A stretch of DNA of 5,690 nucleotides, taken from Verrucomicrobia bacterium UBA3761 (GTDB lineage: Bacteria; Verrucomicrobiota; Kiritimatiellia; RFP12; UBA1067). The number at the start of each line of letters is the position of its first letter. Position 1 is the stretch's first letter. Positions 1 to 5,465 of the stretch are shown piece by piece. The translations under genes and the position numbers were made by a program. The notes under the pieces are model-generated. The model was given only the letters and a program-made list of their open reading frames with translations. It made no database searches and was not told the DNA's origin. Location of the stretch: NCBI GenBank assembly GCA_002371135.1, contig DFGB01000080.1:1-5690 (forward strand). Reading direction: 5' to 3'.

Positions 1-35
1 CCGCTTTTGCTTTCACCGCGACAAAGATTTTTAGT

Positions 36-61
36 GGGCGGGTGGGCGGGTGGGAGGGGGG
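36..61 (+). other. G-quadruplex motif (six G-tracts, one-base loops)
   Basis: Six runs of three or more G sit at 36-38, 40-42, 44-46, 48-50, 52-54 and 56-61, each separated by a single base (C, T, C, T, A). This meets the classical G3+N1-7 rule with the shortest possible loops, the most stable class known. The G strand is the plus strand; RNA from the minus-strand genes would carry the C-rich complement. No function can be assigned from sequence. Confidence 0.7.
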
Positions 62-77
62 AGGCAGGGAGGCGATG

Positions 78-135
78 CTGGGAGTTCTAGAAGGTCTAGA
101 GAATCTAGAAGTTCTAGAAAATCTAGAAAAACTAG
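78..135. repeat. 9-bp-period CTAG tandem array
   Basis: CTAG occurs at 87, 96, 105, 114, 123 and 132, exactly nine bases apart. The units read CTAGAAGGT, CTAGAGAAT, CTAGAAGTT, CTAGAAAAT, CTAGAAAAA and a last CTAG; a degenerate CTGGGAGTT unit precedes them at 78. The consensus is CTAGARRRT. The five variable bases are purine-rich on the plus strand. A three-unit version of the same array lies at 2251-2277, upstream of the hydrolase start. Confidence 0.85.
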
Positions 136-162
136 CGCGACTGAAGCCGCGCACCCTTTTTT
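127..162. terminator. Possible bidirectional intrinsic terminator
   Basis: A 7-bp stem with one mismatch (GCGCGAC at 135-141 with GCCGCGC at 146-152) closes a TGAA loop. On the plus strand it is followed after ACCC by six T (157-162). On the minus strand it is followed by TAG and five T (A-run at 127-131), then more T-rich CTAG repeats. It could end the minus-strand transcription unit, but it is about 340 bp beyond the hydrolase stop, and the stem belongs to a repeat family, so a terminator role is only inferred. Confidence 0.3.
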
Positions 163-169
163 GGTTCGA

Positions 170-191
170 GCGCGGCTGAAGCCGCACACCC
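170..191. repeat. TGAA-loop hairpin, second copy
   Basis: GCGGC (172-176) pairs with GCCGC (181-185) around a TGAA loop. The block GCGCGGCTGAAGCCGC is the same as at 355-370 and differs by one base from 135-150. It runs into CACACCC, matching the GCCGC[AG]CACCC tail seen at 146, 330 and 467. Confidence 0.65.
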
Positions 192-202
192 CTGCTAGGG
201 CA

Positions 203-228
203 TCCGCTTCGCGGACAGCCTTCGGCTG
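203..228. repeat. Two adjacent TTC-loop hairpins
   Basis: TCCGC-TTC-GCGGA (203-215) is directly followed by CAGCC-TTC-GGCTG (216-228). Both are perfect 5-bp stems with the same three-base loop and no spacer. An outer ATCC (202-205) and GGAT (231-234) could alternatively pair around them. They look like two members of one short palindrome family. Confidence 0.6.
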
Positions 229-273
229 GGGGATATTCCTTGGCGCTATGGCGCACATCGCACTATAGCCGCG

Positions 274-301
274 CCTACTTCCTACCTCCTACTTCCTACT
301 T
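274..301. repeat. Heptamer array CCTACYT x4 (copy 1)
   Basis: Four consecutive heptamers, CCTACTT, CCTACCT, CCTACTT and CCTACTT, lie between the palindromic block and the strong hairpin of the 105-bp repeat. On the minus strand it reads as AAGTAGG units. Confidence 0.8.
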
Positions 302-302
302 A

Positions 303-322
303 GGCCGCGCTGAGGCGCGGCC
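303..322. repeat. Strong perfect hairpin, 8-bp stem (copy 1)
   Basis: GGCCGCGC (303-310) pairs perfectly with GCGCGGCC (315-322) around TGAG. The stem is entirely G-C. It lacks a downstream T-tract in either direction, so it is not a standard intrinsic terminator; it could act as an RNA 3'-end stabiliser or a DNA structural element. Confidence 0.75.
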
Positions 323-351
323 CTCCCGTGCCGCGCACCCCCGCATTCGAC

Positions 352-371
352 CTAGCGCGGCTGAAGCCGCG
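352..371. repeat. TGAA-loop hairpin, third copy, preceded by CTAG
   Basis: CGCGGC (356-361) pairs with GCCGCG (366-371) around TGAA, with CTAG just before it. The 20-bp block differs at one base from 132-151 (A140 versus G360), and here the stem is perfect. It fills the 32-bp gap between the two 105-bp repeats. Confidence 0.7.
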
Positions 372-410
372 TCTCCTTGGCGCTATGGCGCACATCGCAC
401 TATAGCCGCG

Positions 411-438
411 CCTACTTCCTACCTCCTACTTCCTACTT
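411..438. repeat. Heptamer array CCTACYT x4 (copy 2)
   Basis: Same four heptamers as at 274-301, inside the second 105-bp copy. Confidence 0.8.
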
Positions 439-439
439 A

Positions 440-459
440 GGCCGCGCTGAGGCGCGGCC
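440..459. repeat. Strong perfect hairpin, 8-bp stem (copy 2)
   Basis: Second copy of the all-GC hairpin with TGAG loop. It is the first strong hairpin met by RNA polymerase after the hydrolase stop codon (36 bp downstream), so it is the best candidate for a 3' processing or stability element of that mRNA. The following minus-strand bases are AAGTAGG repeats rather than a T-tract. Confidence 0.7.
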
Positions 460-494
460 CTCCCGTGCCGCGCACCCCTCGAACGACCCAAGCG

Positions 495-2198
495 CTATTG
501 CAAAAACTCCCAGATGCGGTCCATCCAGTTGTATGAGGCGGTGCCGGGGGAGGCGGTGCGCTGAAAGCAGTGGGGGCGTTTGACGAGCGTGTGGAGTTCG
601 CCCTGGATGCCCATGAAGCGCAGTTTCTCCCACGCCTTGACGGAACCCATCGCGGCGTAGCCGTCGCTGTCACCATGAAGGAAGAGAATGGGGCATGTAT
701 CCAAATCGAACGCGAACTCGGGCGCAAGAACGTCTTCCGGCTCGTTGCCGCCATGCTTGTTGCCGCCGTCGAGGCCGTCGGTCAGGACATAGGCGGGGTA
801 TATGCAAACGGCCCACGCGACGTTGCAGGGGAGCTTGTCGACATCGTCGACGGGCCAGTAGGAATTCGTCTTCGACGTGGTGGCGCACATGAGGGCGAGG
901 TGGCCGCCCGCGGACGAGCCCATGATGCCGATGCGGTCCGGGTCGAGGCCGCGCTCTTTAGCGCCAGCCCTGACGAGGCGTATGGCGCGCTGCGCGTCCT
1001 GCCATGCCGTCGTATGCTTGGCGAGAGGCGCGGAAGGGCGCGGGTGGCGGTAGTTGACGGTGACGACGGCCATGCCCTTCTCGTTGAGGTAGCGGCGGAA
1101 CGGCGCAACCTCGAATCCATCGGGGACGGAGCCCCTGTAAGAGCCGCCGGACCAAATCACCTGGATCGCCTTCGTCGTCAGGTTCGTAGGAATGTGCCAT
1201 TCGAGATACGGGATGGACTGCGACGGCTGGAAGTCCGGTATCTTGCCTTCGGGCCAAAGGGGAATTTTGGCATAATCGCCGCGCGCTTCGTCGGACGCCC
1301 AGCGCGACATGAGCGCCATCTCGGGCTCCAGCTCGCCGAGCCAGCCCATCTGGCGCATGAATTCGACGGCGCGGTCGAAGCCGTACGCGCCATGCCCTTT
1401 CCCGGGGGCGATGTGCACTTCGGCGGGGATGCGGCGCTTACGCAGTTCGCGGTAAATCATCGTCGAGGCGTTGGGGGAGTATTTATCGGCGCCGCCGTGC
1501 ATGAGGCACATGGGGGCTGTGGCCTCGTCAAACTTGAAACACTCGTCCAAGCGAACGTCGACCCCCTCGCCGCAACGCGTGTTCGGCCGCCCGTAGCCGT
1601 CGGTGAGGACGAACGCCGGGGCGAACGCGCACGCCCAATTCACGTTGCAGGGGATTTCATCGAGCGCGTCGATCTTTTCATAGGCGGGAGTGAGCGAACT
1701 TGTCGCGAGGAGCGTCGCGAGGTGGGAGCCTGCGGACATCGACATGACGCCGATGCGGTTTGGATCGAATCCGCGCTGTGCGGCCTGCGAGCGCACCATG
1801 CGCACGGCGCGCTGGCCATCCTCCCACGCCGTCTGCCAAATCGGCATATTCTCCGGCCACGGCGTGCGATAGACGAAATTGACGCACTGGCACCCGAGCG
1901 CGGTCAGCTTCTCGCACCATGTCCGCACGAGCCCCACATCGCAGCAATCCTTGTACGAACCGCCTGATATAAGAATCATGCAGACGCCGTTGGGGTTTTC
2001 CGGCGCCGGAGCCCAGTCGATATACGGGCGGCGCCATTCACCGGCGACGAAATCTTTTCTCCGCGAGACGTCGGTCATCGCGGCGATCTGGTGCGGCTGG
2101 GCGTCGGGCATCTGCGCCTCGGGCCAGATGTATTCTTTCTCTGCGCGGGCCGAGAGGCTGAGCGAAAGCAGGACGGCAAGGACTATTGAATGTTTCAT
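495..2198 (-). CDS. Secreted tandem alpha/beta-hydrolase (two esterase-like domains)
   Basis: A 567-residue exported protein built from two homologous alpha/beta-hydrolase domains, resembling the BD-FAE/carboxylesterase group. Residues 1-19 are a signal peptide (Lys, hydrophobic core, ARA cleavage motif). Domain 1 covers about 24-290 and domain 2 about 314-567; each opens with a [IL]WPE..xPD.QP.Q motif. Each shows an SGGSY oxyanion loop (78-82, 350-354) and a full putative triad: S155 (SMSAG), D238, H269; and S429 (GSSAG), D512, H543. The spacing from nucleophile to His is the same in both (offset 274). Domain 1 has eleven cysteines, which suggests disulfides after export. Likely ester hydrolysis outside the cytoplasm, perhaps deacylating a polysaccharide; the substrate is unknown. 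The start is chosen for the signal peptide; no Shine-Dalgarno sequence precedes it. Repeat islands lie on both sides. Confidence 0.92.
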   Translation of the reverse strand: MKHSIVLAVLLSLSLSARAEKEYIWPEAQMPDAQPHQIAAMTDVSRRKDFVAGEWRRPYIDWAPAPENPNGVCMILISGGSYKDCCDVGLVRTWCEKLTALGCQCVNFVYRTPWPENMPIWQTAWEDGQRAVRMVRSQAAQRGFDPNRIGVMSMSAGSHLATLLATSSLTPAYEKIDALDEIPCNVNWACAFAPAFVLTDGYGRPNTRCGEGVDVRLDECFKFDEATAPMCLMHGGADKYSPNASTMIYRELRKRRIPAEVHIAPGKGHGAYGFDRAVEFMRQMGWLGELEPEMALMSRWASDEARGDYAKIPLWPEGKIPDFQPSQSIPYLEWHIPTNLTTKAIQVIWSGGSYRGSVPDGFEVAPFRRYLNEKGMAVVTVNYRHPRPSAPLAKHTTAWQDAQRAIRLVRAGAKERGLDPDRIGIMGSSAGGHLALMCATTSKTNSYWPVDDVDKLPCNVAWAVCIYPAYVLTDGLDGGNKHGGNEPEDVLAPEFAFDLDTCPILFLHGDSDGYAAMGSVKAWEKLRFMGIQGELHTLVKRPHCFQRTASPGTASYNWMDRIWEFLQ

Positions 2199-2202
2199 AG
2201 GA

Positions 2203-2244
2203 GTTGGCAGTTAGGGGTTGGCGGTCGGGGGTTGGGCGCGGCTA
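2203..2244. repeat. 14-bp-period GTTGG repeat (three units)
   Basis: Units begin at 2203, 2217 and 2231: GTTGGCAGTTAGGG, GTTGGCGGTCGGGG and a diverged GTTGGGCGCGGCTA. On the minus strand they form a C-rich 5' leader immediately before the hydrolase start, in the place where a ribosome binding site would be expected. Confidence 0.55.
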
Positions 2245-2250
2245 TAAGGT

Positions 2251-2277
2251 CTAGAAGATCTAGATGGTCTAGAAACC
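2251..2277. repeat. 9-bp-period CTAG array, three units
   Basis: CTAG at 2251, 2260 and 2269, nine bases apart; units CTAGAAGAT, CTAGATGGT and CTAGAAACC. Same period and consensus as the array at 78-135, in the same orientation. TCTAGA-AGA-TCTAGA (2250-2264) can also fold as a short hairpin. Confidence 0.8.
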
Positions 2278-2295
2278 TGGAATACCCGCTGGTTT

Positions 2296-4389
2296 TCAAC
2301 TTTTTTCCACCACTTCCCTGTAGACGGCGAGGGAAGAGGCGATCATGCGTTCGAAGGAGAATTTTTCGAGGGCGGCGGAACGTATGTCGCCATAGTCTGA
2401 GTCGACAGCCTTGGCGATTGCGGCGGCGAATTCCTCCGGCGTACCGTTTTCGACGAGTTCGCCGTTCCTGCCGGGCTCGACGATGTCCAGCGCGCCGCCG
2501 AACGCCTTGGCGACGACCGGCCTGTCCATCGCGAGCGCTTCCGCCATAGAGCGGCCGAACGCCTCGGCCTTGCGGACATTCGAGGAAACGACGACATCCG
2601 CGACCGAGAGGCATTCGGCGATATTCTGGCGGTTGCCTGCGAATACGACGCGGGCGCCCGCGCCGAGCTCCTTGACGAGCGCGCGAAGAGCCTCCTCCAC
2701 GTCCTTCCTGAGCGCTTCCGCCTCGCCGACGAGAACGAGCATGAAACGCTCCGGCAGCGACGCGACAGCGCGGATGAGAATGTCGTAGCCCTTGAGCTGC
2801 GTGATGCGTCCGACGCCCATGACGACCTTGCGTCCGGCGACGCCCCATTCCTCGCGCAGCGCGGCGGTCTGGGCGGGGTCGACCTTGGCGACGTCGAAGC
2901 GGTCGCGGTCGATCGCACGCGGGATTACGCGCAGACGCGCCTCCTTTACTCCGTATGCAGCTTTCAGGTAATCGGCGATGTAGCGCGACGGCGCTACGGT
3001 CAAATCGCCGCGGGTCATCACGCGCGAATACGGCGAAATGGAATTCGCGCCGTGGGCGAATGTTATCCACGGCATGTCAAGCCCCTTGGCCGCGCGCAGA
3101 AAAAGCCATGCGGGGACGCGGGAGTGGGCGCAGACGACGTCGGGGTTCTCTTCGACGAGCACCCTGCGGAGTTTCGCGGCGCGGGAGAAATACGTGAGAG
3201 GATTCTTGGATTTCACGTCGAGCGTGATGTGGCGCGCGCCGTCGGCGACGAGTCTCGCGGCGAGCCTGCCGCCTGAAGATACGACCACGTTCTCCCATCC
3301 GGCCGCGACGAGCGCGCGGTTCATCTCGACGACGCCGCGCTCGACGCCGCCCTGCTCCATCGCCGGCACAAGCTGCAAAGTCTTGAGGGGGCGGTCGAAC
3401 GGCAAGAGGAGATGCGCCCCCCCGCCAATGCCGGCGAGACGAGAGCGCAATGCGGCGAGTTCCTCGGGCGCCGGATGCTTGCGGAACGCGTTGTAGTTGA
3501 GCGCCCAGCACGAGGGATGGCGGCGGATGACGCGCTCGAGGTCCCAGATGCAGCGCTGCGTCATGCCCCACACGTCGCGGGCCTCGGACGGGGAATATTC
3601 GGCGACGACTTCGCAGCGGTAGCGTCCATCCTTGAGCGGCCGCGACCACGCCACGGCAATGGGCGCCTTGCCCTTCGCGGAGAAGAACGCCGGCGCGGCC
3701 GAGACCGGCACGGGCCGGCCAAAGAAACTCACCCATATGCCGCCGTCCGAGGGCCGCACGGCCTGGTCGACGAGCAGTCCAAGCGACTTGCCATCCTTGA
3801 CGCCCTTCATGAGCGGACGGAACGCGCCTTCGGCGTGGACGATCTCCTGGCCGATCGAGCGACGCGACTTCATGAGCAGCCTTGTCATCGCGCCCGTGCC
3901 GATATCCTTGGCGACGGACATCATCCGATGCCCTTCCAAATATGCGAGCTGGGAAAGAATCTCCCAGCAGCCAATATGGCCCGAGACGGTGACGGCGGTC
4001 TTGTTGCGGGCGAGGAAAGCCTTGCCTTCTTCCGACATTTCGCCCGCGACGGCCACGCGCCTCTTTGCATCGCGGAACGTCCAGAACGCGTGGGCGATGG
4101 TGCGCGCCATGTTCCTGTAGGCGCGGCGGATGATCAGCCTTTCGCCGCGCGTGGCGACGGCCGGACGCTCGATGCGGCGCGCACTGCCGGACGCCTCGAT
4201 CGTGCGAAGGTTCTTGAGCGCGTGGGCGCGGCCCTTAGCATCGAACAAATACATCACGGCAGAGGCGAAATCGGCCACGGCGAGCACCACGCGCCTCGGC
4301 ATCGAACCGAAGATCGCCAGCGCCAGCCATATGCCGGCCCACTCGAACGGCAAACGCACCGCCCGCTTGAATCGCTTGTATCCGCTCAT
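2296..4389 (-). CDS. LpxL-like acyltransferase fused to GT4 glycosyltransferase
   Basis: A 697-residue two-domain protein. Residues 1-305 match the late lipid A acyltransferase (LpxL/HtrB) family: a hydrophobic anchor near 16-47, the catalytic HX4E motif at H138-E143, a conserved DQ at 208-209 and FFGRP at 222-226. After a linker of about 30 residues, 335-697 is a GT-B, family 4 glycosyltransferase resembling LPS-core enzymes (WavL-like), with a GGVERGV loop at 347-353, a GxGR motif near 525-528 and the donor-binding EX7E at E609-E617. It probably works on the cytoplasmic face of the inner membrane, acylating and glycosylating an outer-membrane glycolipid; acyl donor, sugar and acceptor are inferred, not seen. 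The frame is open to 4854, but the start at 4389 is chosen because it overlaps the peptidase stop as ATGA and begins the acyltransferase domain exactly. Upstream residues are an Arg-rich out-of-frame shadow. Confidence 0.93.
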   Translation of the reverse strand: MSGYKRFKRAVRLPFEWAGIWLALAIFGSMPRRVVLAVADFASAVMYLFDAKGRAHALKNLRTIEASGSARRIERPAVATRGERLIIRRAYRNMARTIAHAFWTFRDAKRRVAVAGEMSEEGKAFLARNKTAVTVSGHIGCWEILSQLAYLEGHRMMSVAKDIGTGAMTRLLMKSRRSIGQEIVHAEGAFRPLMKGVKDGKSLGLLVDQAVRPSDGGIWVSFFGRPVPVSAAPAFFSAKGKAPIAVAWSRPLKDGRYRCEVVAEYSPSEARDVWGMTQRCIWDLERVIRRHPSCWALNYNAFRKHPAPEELAALRSRLAGIGGGAHLLLPFDRPLKTLQLVPAMEQGGVERGVVEMNRALVAAGWENVVVSSGGRLAARLVADGARHITLDVKSKNPLTYFSRAAKLRRVLVEENPDVVCAHSRVPAWLFLRAAKGLDMPWITFAHGANSISPYSRVMTRGDLTVAPSRYIADYLKAAYGVKEARLRVIPRAIDRDRFDVAKVDPAQTAALREEWGVAGRKVVMGVGRITQLKGYDILIRAVASLPERFMLVLVGEAEALRKDVEEALRALVKELGAGARVVFAGNRQNIAECLSVADVVVSSNVRKAEAFGRSMAEALAMDRPVVAKAFGGALDIVEPGRNGELVENGTPEEFAAAIAKAVDSDYGDIRSAALEKFSFERMIASSLAVYREVVEKS
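4386..4389 (-). promoter_or_regulatory. ATGA stop-start overlap (translational coupling)
   Basis: The start codon of the acyltransferase-glycosyltransferase (4389-4387) overlaps the TGA stop of the peptidase (4388-4386) by four bases in the ATGA arrangement. The bases before it (GCACAGCGAAAA) show no Shine-Dalgarno sequence, which makes reinitiation by the terminating ribosome the likely way the second gene is translated. Confidence 0.8.
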
Positions 4390-5417
4390 TTTTCGCTGTG
4401 CGAAAGGACTTCGCAGCCGTCCTCGGTGATGACTACCATGTCCTCGATGCGCACGCCGAGTTCGTTCTCGATATAGACGCCGGGCTCGATCGTATGCACC
4501 ATGCCGGGCTTGAGAACGTCCTTGCGCTTTTCCGCCACGAACGGCATCTCGTGGATCTGGACGCCCACGCCGTGGCCGAGCGAATGCCCGAACTCCTTGC
4601 CCCAGCCGCGCTCCTTCAGGTAATCGCGCGCGACTTTGTCGAGTTCGAACGCCTTGATGCCGGGCTTCGCAGCCGCTATCGCCGCCATGTTCGCGCCAAG
4701 GACGTCTTCGTAGACTTGACGGTATTTGGCGCCGGCTTCCGCCGGGACGATGTTGCGCGTCATATCGGAGCAATAGCCGTTCAACTTCACGCCCATGTCG
4801 ACGAGGACGGGCTCGGTGCCGTGCCATACGGTGTCGTCCGGGACGTGGTGGCATTCGGCGGCGTTCCTGCCGACGCAGACGATCGTGTCGAACGCCTCGC
4901 CTTCGCCCATGTCAATCATCAGATGCTGGATCTTGCGCGCCATTTCGCGCTCCGTCATTCCAGGCGCGAACATCGCCCTCGCACGGCACCATATCTCATC
5001 GTTCAACTCTTCTGCGGCTTTGAGCGCGGCAATCTCCTCCGGCGTCTTGACCATGCGGAGTTTGTCGACGTCCGCAAGGATGTCGACGAACTTGGCGCGC
5101 GGGTGGCGCTTCTGCATCTTTTTGAACTGGGCGACGGTGAGCGAAGTTTCGTAGCCGATTTTCTCCGCCTTGTAGGAAATCTTCTTGATGTCCTTCACCT
5201 TGAGCCACGGCGCCTCGCGGTGCACCATGGGGATGTAGCGGAAGTCCGTGTGGAAGAGAACTCCCGAAGGCGTGACGAGCAAAATCGCGTTGTCGCACTC
5301 GATGCCGGTGAGCGCACGGATATTCGCCTCGCCGCGGATTTCGATGGCGTCGAGTTTTTTGCGCGAGAGGGTTTTCTTCATCGCGTCGAGACGCTCTGCA
5401 AATGGATTTGTTTTCAT
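4386..5417 (-). CDS. Xaa-Pro aminopeptidase/dipeptidase (M24 family)
   Basis: A 343-residue cytoplasmic metallopeptidase of the M24B (aminopeptidase P/prolidase) family that removes or splits residues next to proline. Residues 1-120 form the creatinase-like N-terminal domain and about 125-343 the pita-bread catalytic domain. All five expected metal ligands are present: D207 (LVDMG), D218 (SDMTR), H282 (GHGVG), E311 (TIEPGVY) and E325 (RIED). H191 and H289 match the usual active-site histidines. The length fits the short bacterial Xaa-Pro peptidase type (about 340-360 residues), so PepQ-like and PepP-like activity cannot be separated. It is first in a probable two-gene operon. The start at 5417 gives the normal N-terminus; there is no Shine-Dalgarno sequence before it (TCTCTATGTAAACTT). 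Confidence 0.95.
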   Translation of the reverse strand: MKTNPFAERLDAMKKTLSRKKLDAIEIRGEANIRALTGIECDNAILLVTPSGVLFHTDFRYIPMVHREAPWLKVKDIKKISYKAEKIGYETSLTVAQFKKMQKRHPRAKFVDILADVDKLRMVKTPEEIAALKAAEELNDEIWCRARAMFAPGMTEREMARKIQHLMIDMGEGEAFDTIVCVGRNAAECHHVPDDTVWHGTEPVLVDMGVKLNGYCSDMTRNIVPAEAGAKYRQVYEDVLGANMAAIAAAKPGIKAFELDKVARDYLKERGWGKEFGHSLGHGVGVQIHEMPFVAEKRKDVLKPGMVHTIEPGVYIENELGVRIEDMVVITEDGCEVLSHSEK

Positions 5418-5435
5418 AAGTTTACATAGAGAATT

Positions 5436-5459
5436 TTCGATTTATTCGATTTTCCGATT
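5436..5459. promoter_or_regulatory. Three CGATT motifs upstream of the peptidase
   Basis: CGATT occurs at 5438, 5447 and 5455 (spacing 9 and 8) within 20-45 bp of the peptidase start. A longer 11-base block, AATTTTCGATT (5432-5442), recurs inverted at 5535-5545. Placement suits an operator or promoter element, but the sequence is AT-rich and simple, so chance is a serious alternative. I see no convincing -35/-10 pair. Confidence 0.2.
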
Positions 5460-5465
5460 CAATGG

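Larger units (their letters stand above)
237..341. repeat. 105-bp direct repeat, copy 1
   Basis: This segment is identical, base for base, to 374-478 (offset 137 bp). Its parts in order are: a GC-rich palindromic block with GCGC-TATG-GCGC at 243-254 and CTATAG at 263-268, a heptamer array (274-301), a perfect 8-bp stem hairpin (303-322) and a CCGTGCCGCGCACCCC tail. The match stops at T236 versus C373 on the left and C342 versus T479 on the right. Confidence 0.9.
374..478. repeat. 105-bp direct repeat, copy 2
   Basis: A perfect second copy of 237-341, carrying the same palindromic block, heptamer array and strong hairpin. It ends 16 bp short of the hydrolase stop codon at 495. The absence of any mismatch over 105 bp implies recent duplication or ongoing homogenisation. 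Confidence 0.9.
1..494. other. Non-coding repeat island downstream of the hydrolase gene
   Basis: No credible gene lies here. The short open frames that cross it are read through tandem repeats and hairpins, and two of them share the same peptide only because the DNA is duplicated. The island holds, in order: a G-quadruplex motif, a 9-bp-period CTAG array, two TGAA-loop hairpins, a pair of adjacent TTC-loop hairpins, and two perfect 105-bp direct repeats separated by 32 bp, the separator carrying a third TGAA-loop hairpin. It lies 3' of the minus-strand hydrolase gene, so any read-through RNA would contain it as a highly structured tail. Confidence 0.8.
2199..2295. other. 97-bp repeat-filled spacer between fusion gene and hydrolase
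   Basis: The spacer is nearly all repeat: a 14-bp GTTGG array, a 12-bp inverted match to the 105-bp repeat (GGCGCGGCTATA at 2235-2246, reverse complement of 264-275) and a three-unit CTAG array. In the minus orientation a TTATAG at 2247-2242 resembles a -10 box, but no convincing -35 lies upstream. I cannot tell whether the hydrolase has its own promoter or depends on read-through. Confidence 0.6.

Noticed and set aside
31..258. Short minus-strand frame with periodic Leu-Asp/Glu
   Set aside because: The periodicity comes from the 9-bp CTAG array (three codons per unit), and the N-terminal part reads through hairpins.
237..478. CRISPR array
   Set aside because: Only two repeats, far too long (105 bp), one 32-bp separator that is itself a repeat hairpin, and no cas genes.
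240..583. Two overlapping short plus-strand frames sharing the same first 30-odd residues
   Set aside because: The shared peptide is just the 105-bp DNA repeat translated twice; no signal of coding.
570..1967. Long plus-strand open frame antisense to the hydrolase
   Set aside because: It is Arg/Ala/His/Asp-rich with no recognisable domain and mirrors a well-supported gene; GC-rich third positions create such shadows.
3412..4476. Long plus-strand open frame antisense to the fusion gene
   Set aside because: Same shadow composition, no motifs, and it also crosses the junction with the peptidase gene.
4390..4854. N-terminal extension of the fusion protein (155 residues)
   Set aside because: It overlaps the peptidase in another frame, is Arg/Pro-rich, and lies before the natural acyltransferase N-terminus at 4389, which has an ATGA overlap.
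4398..5429. 343-codon plus-strand open frame opposite the peptidase
   Set aside because: Almost codon-for-codon antisense to a confident M24 peptidase with all metal ligands; no independent family features.
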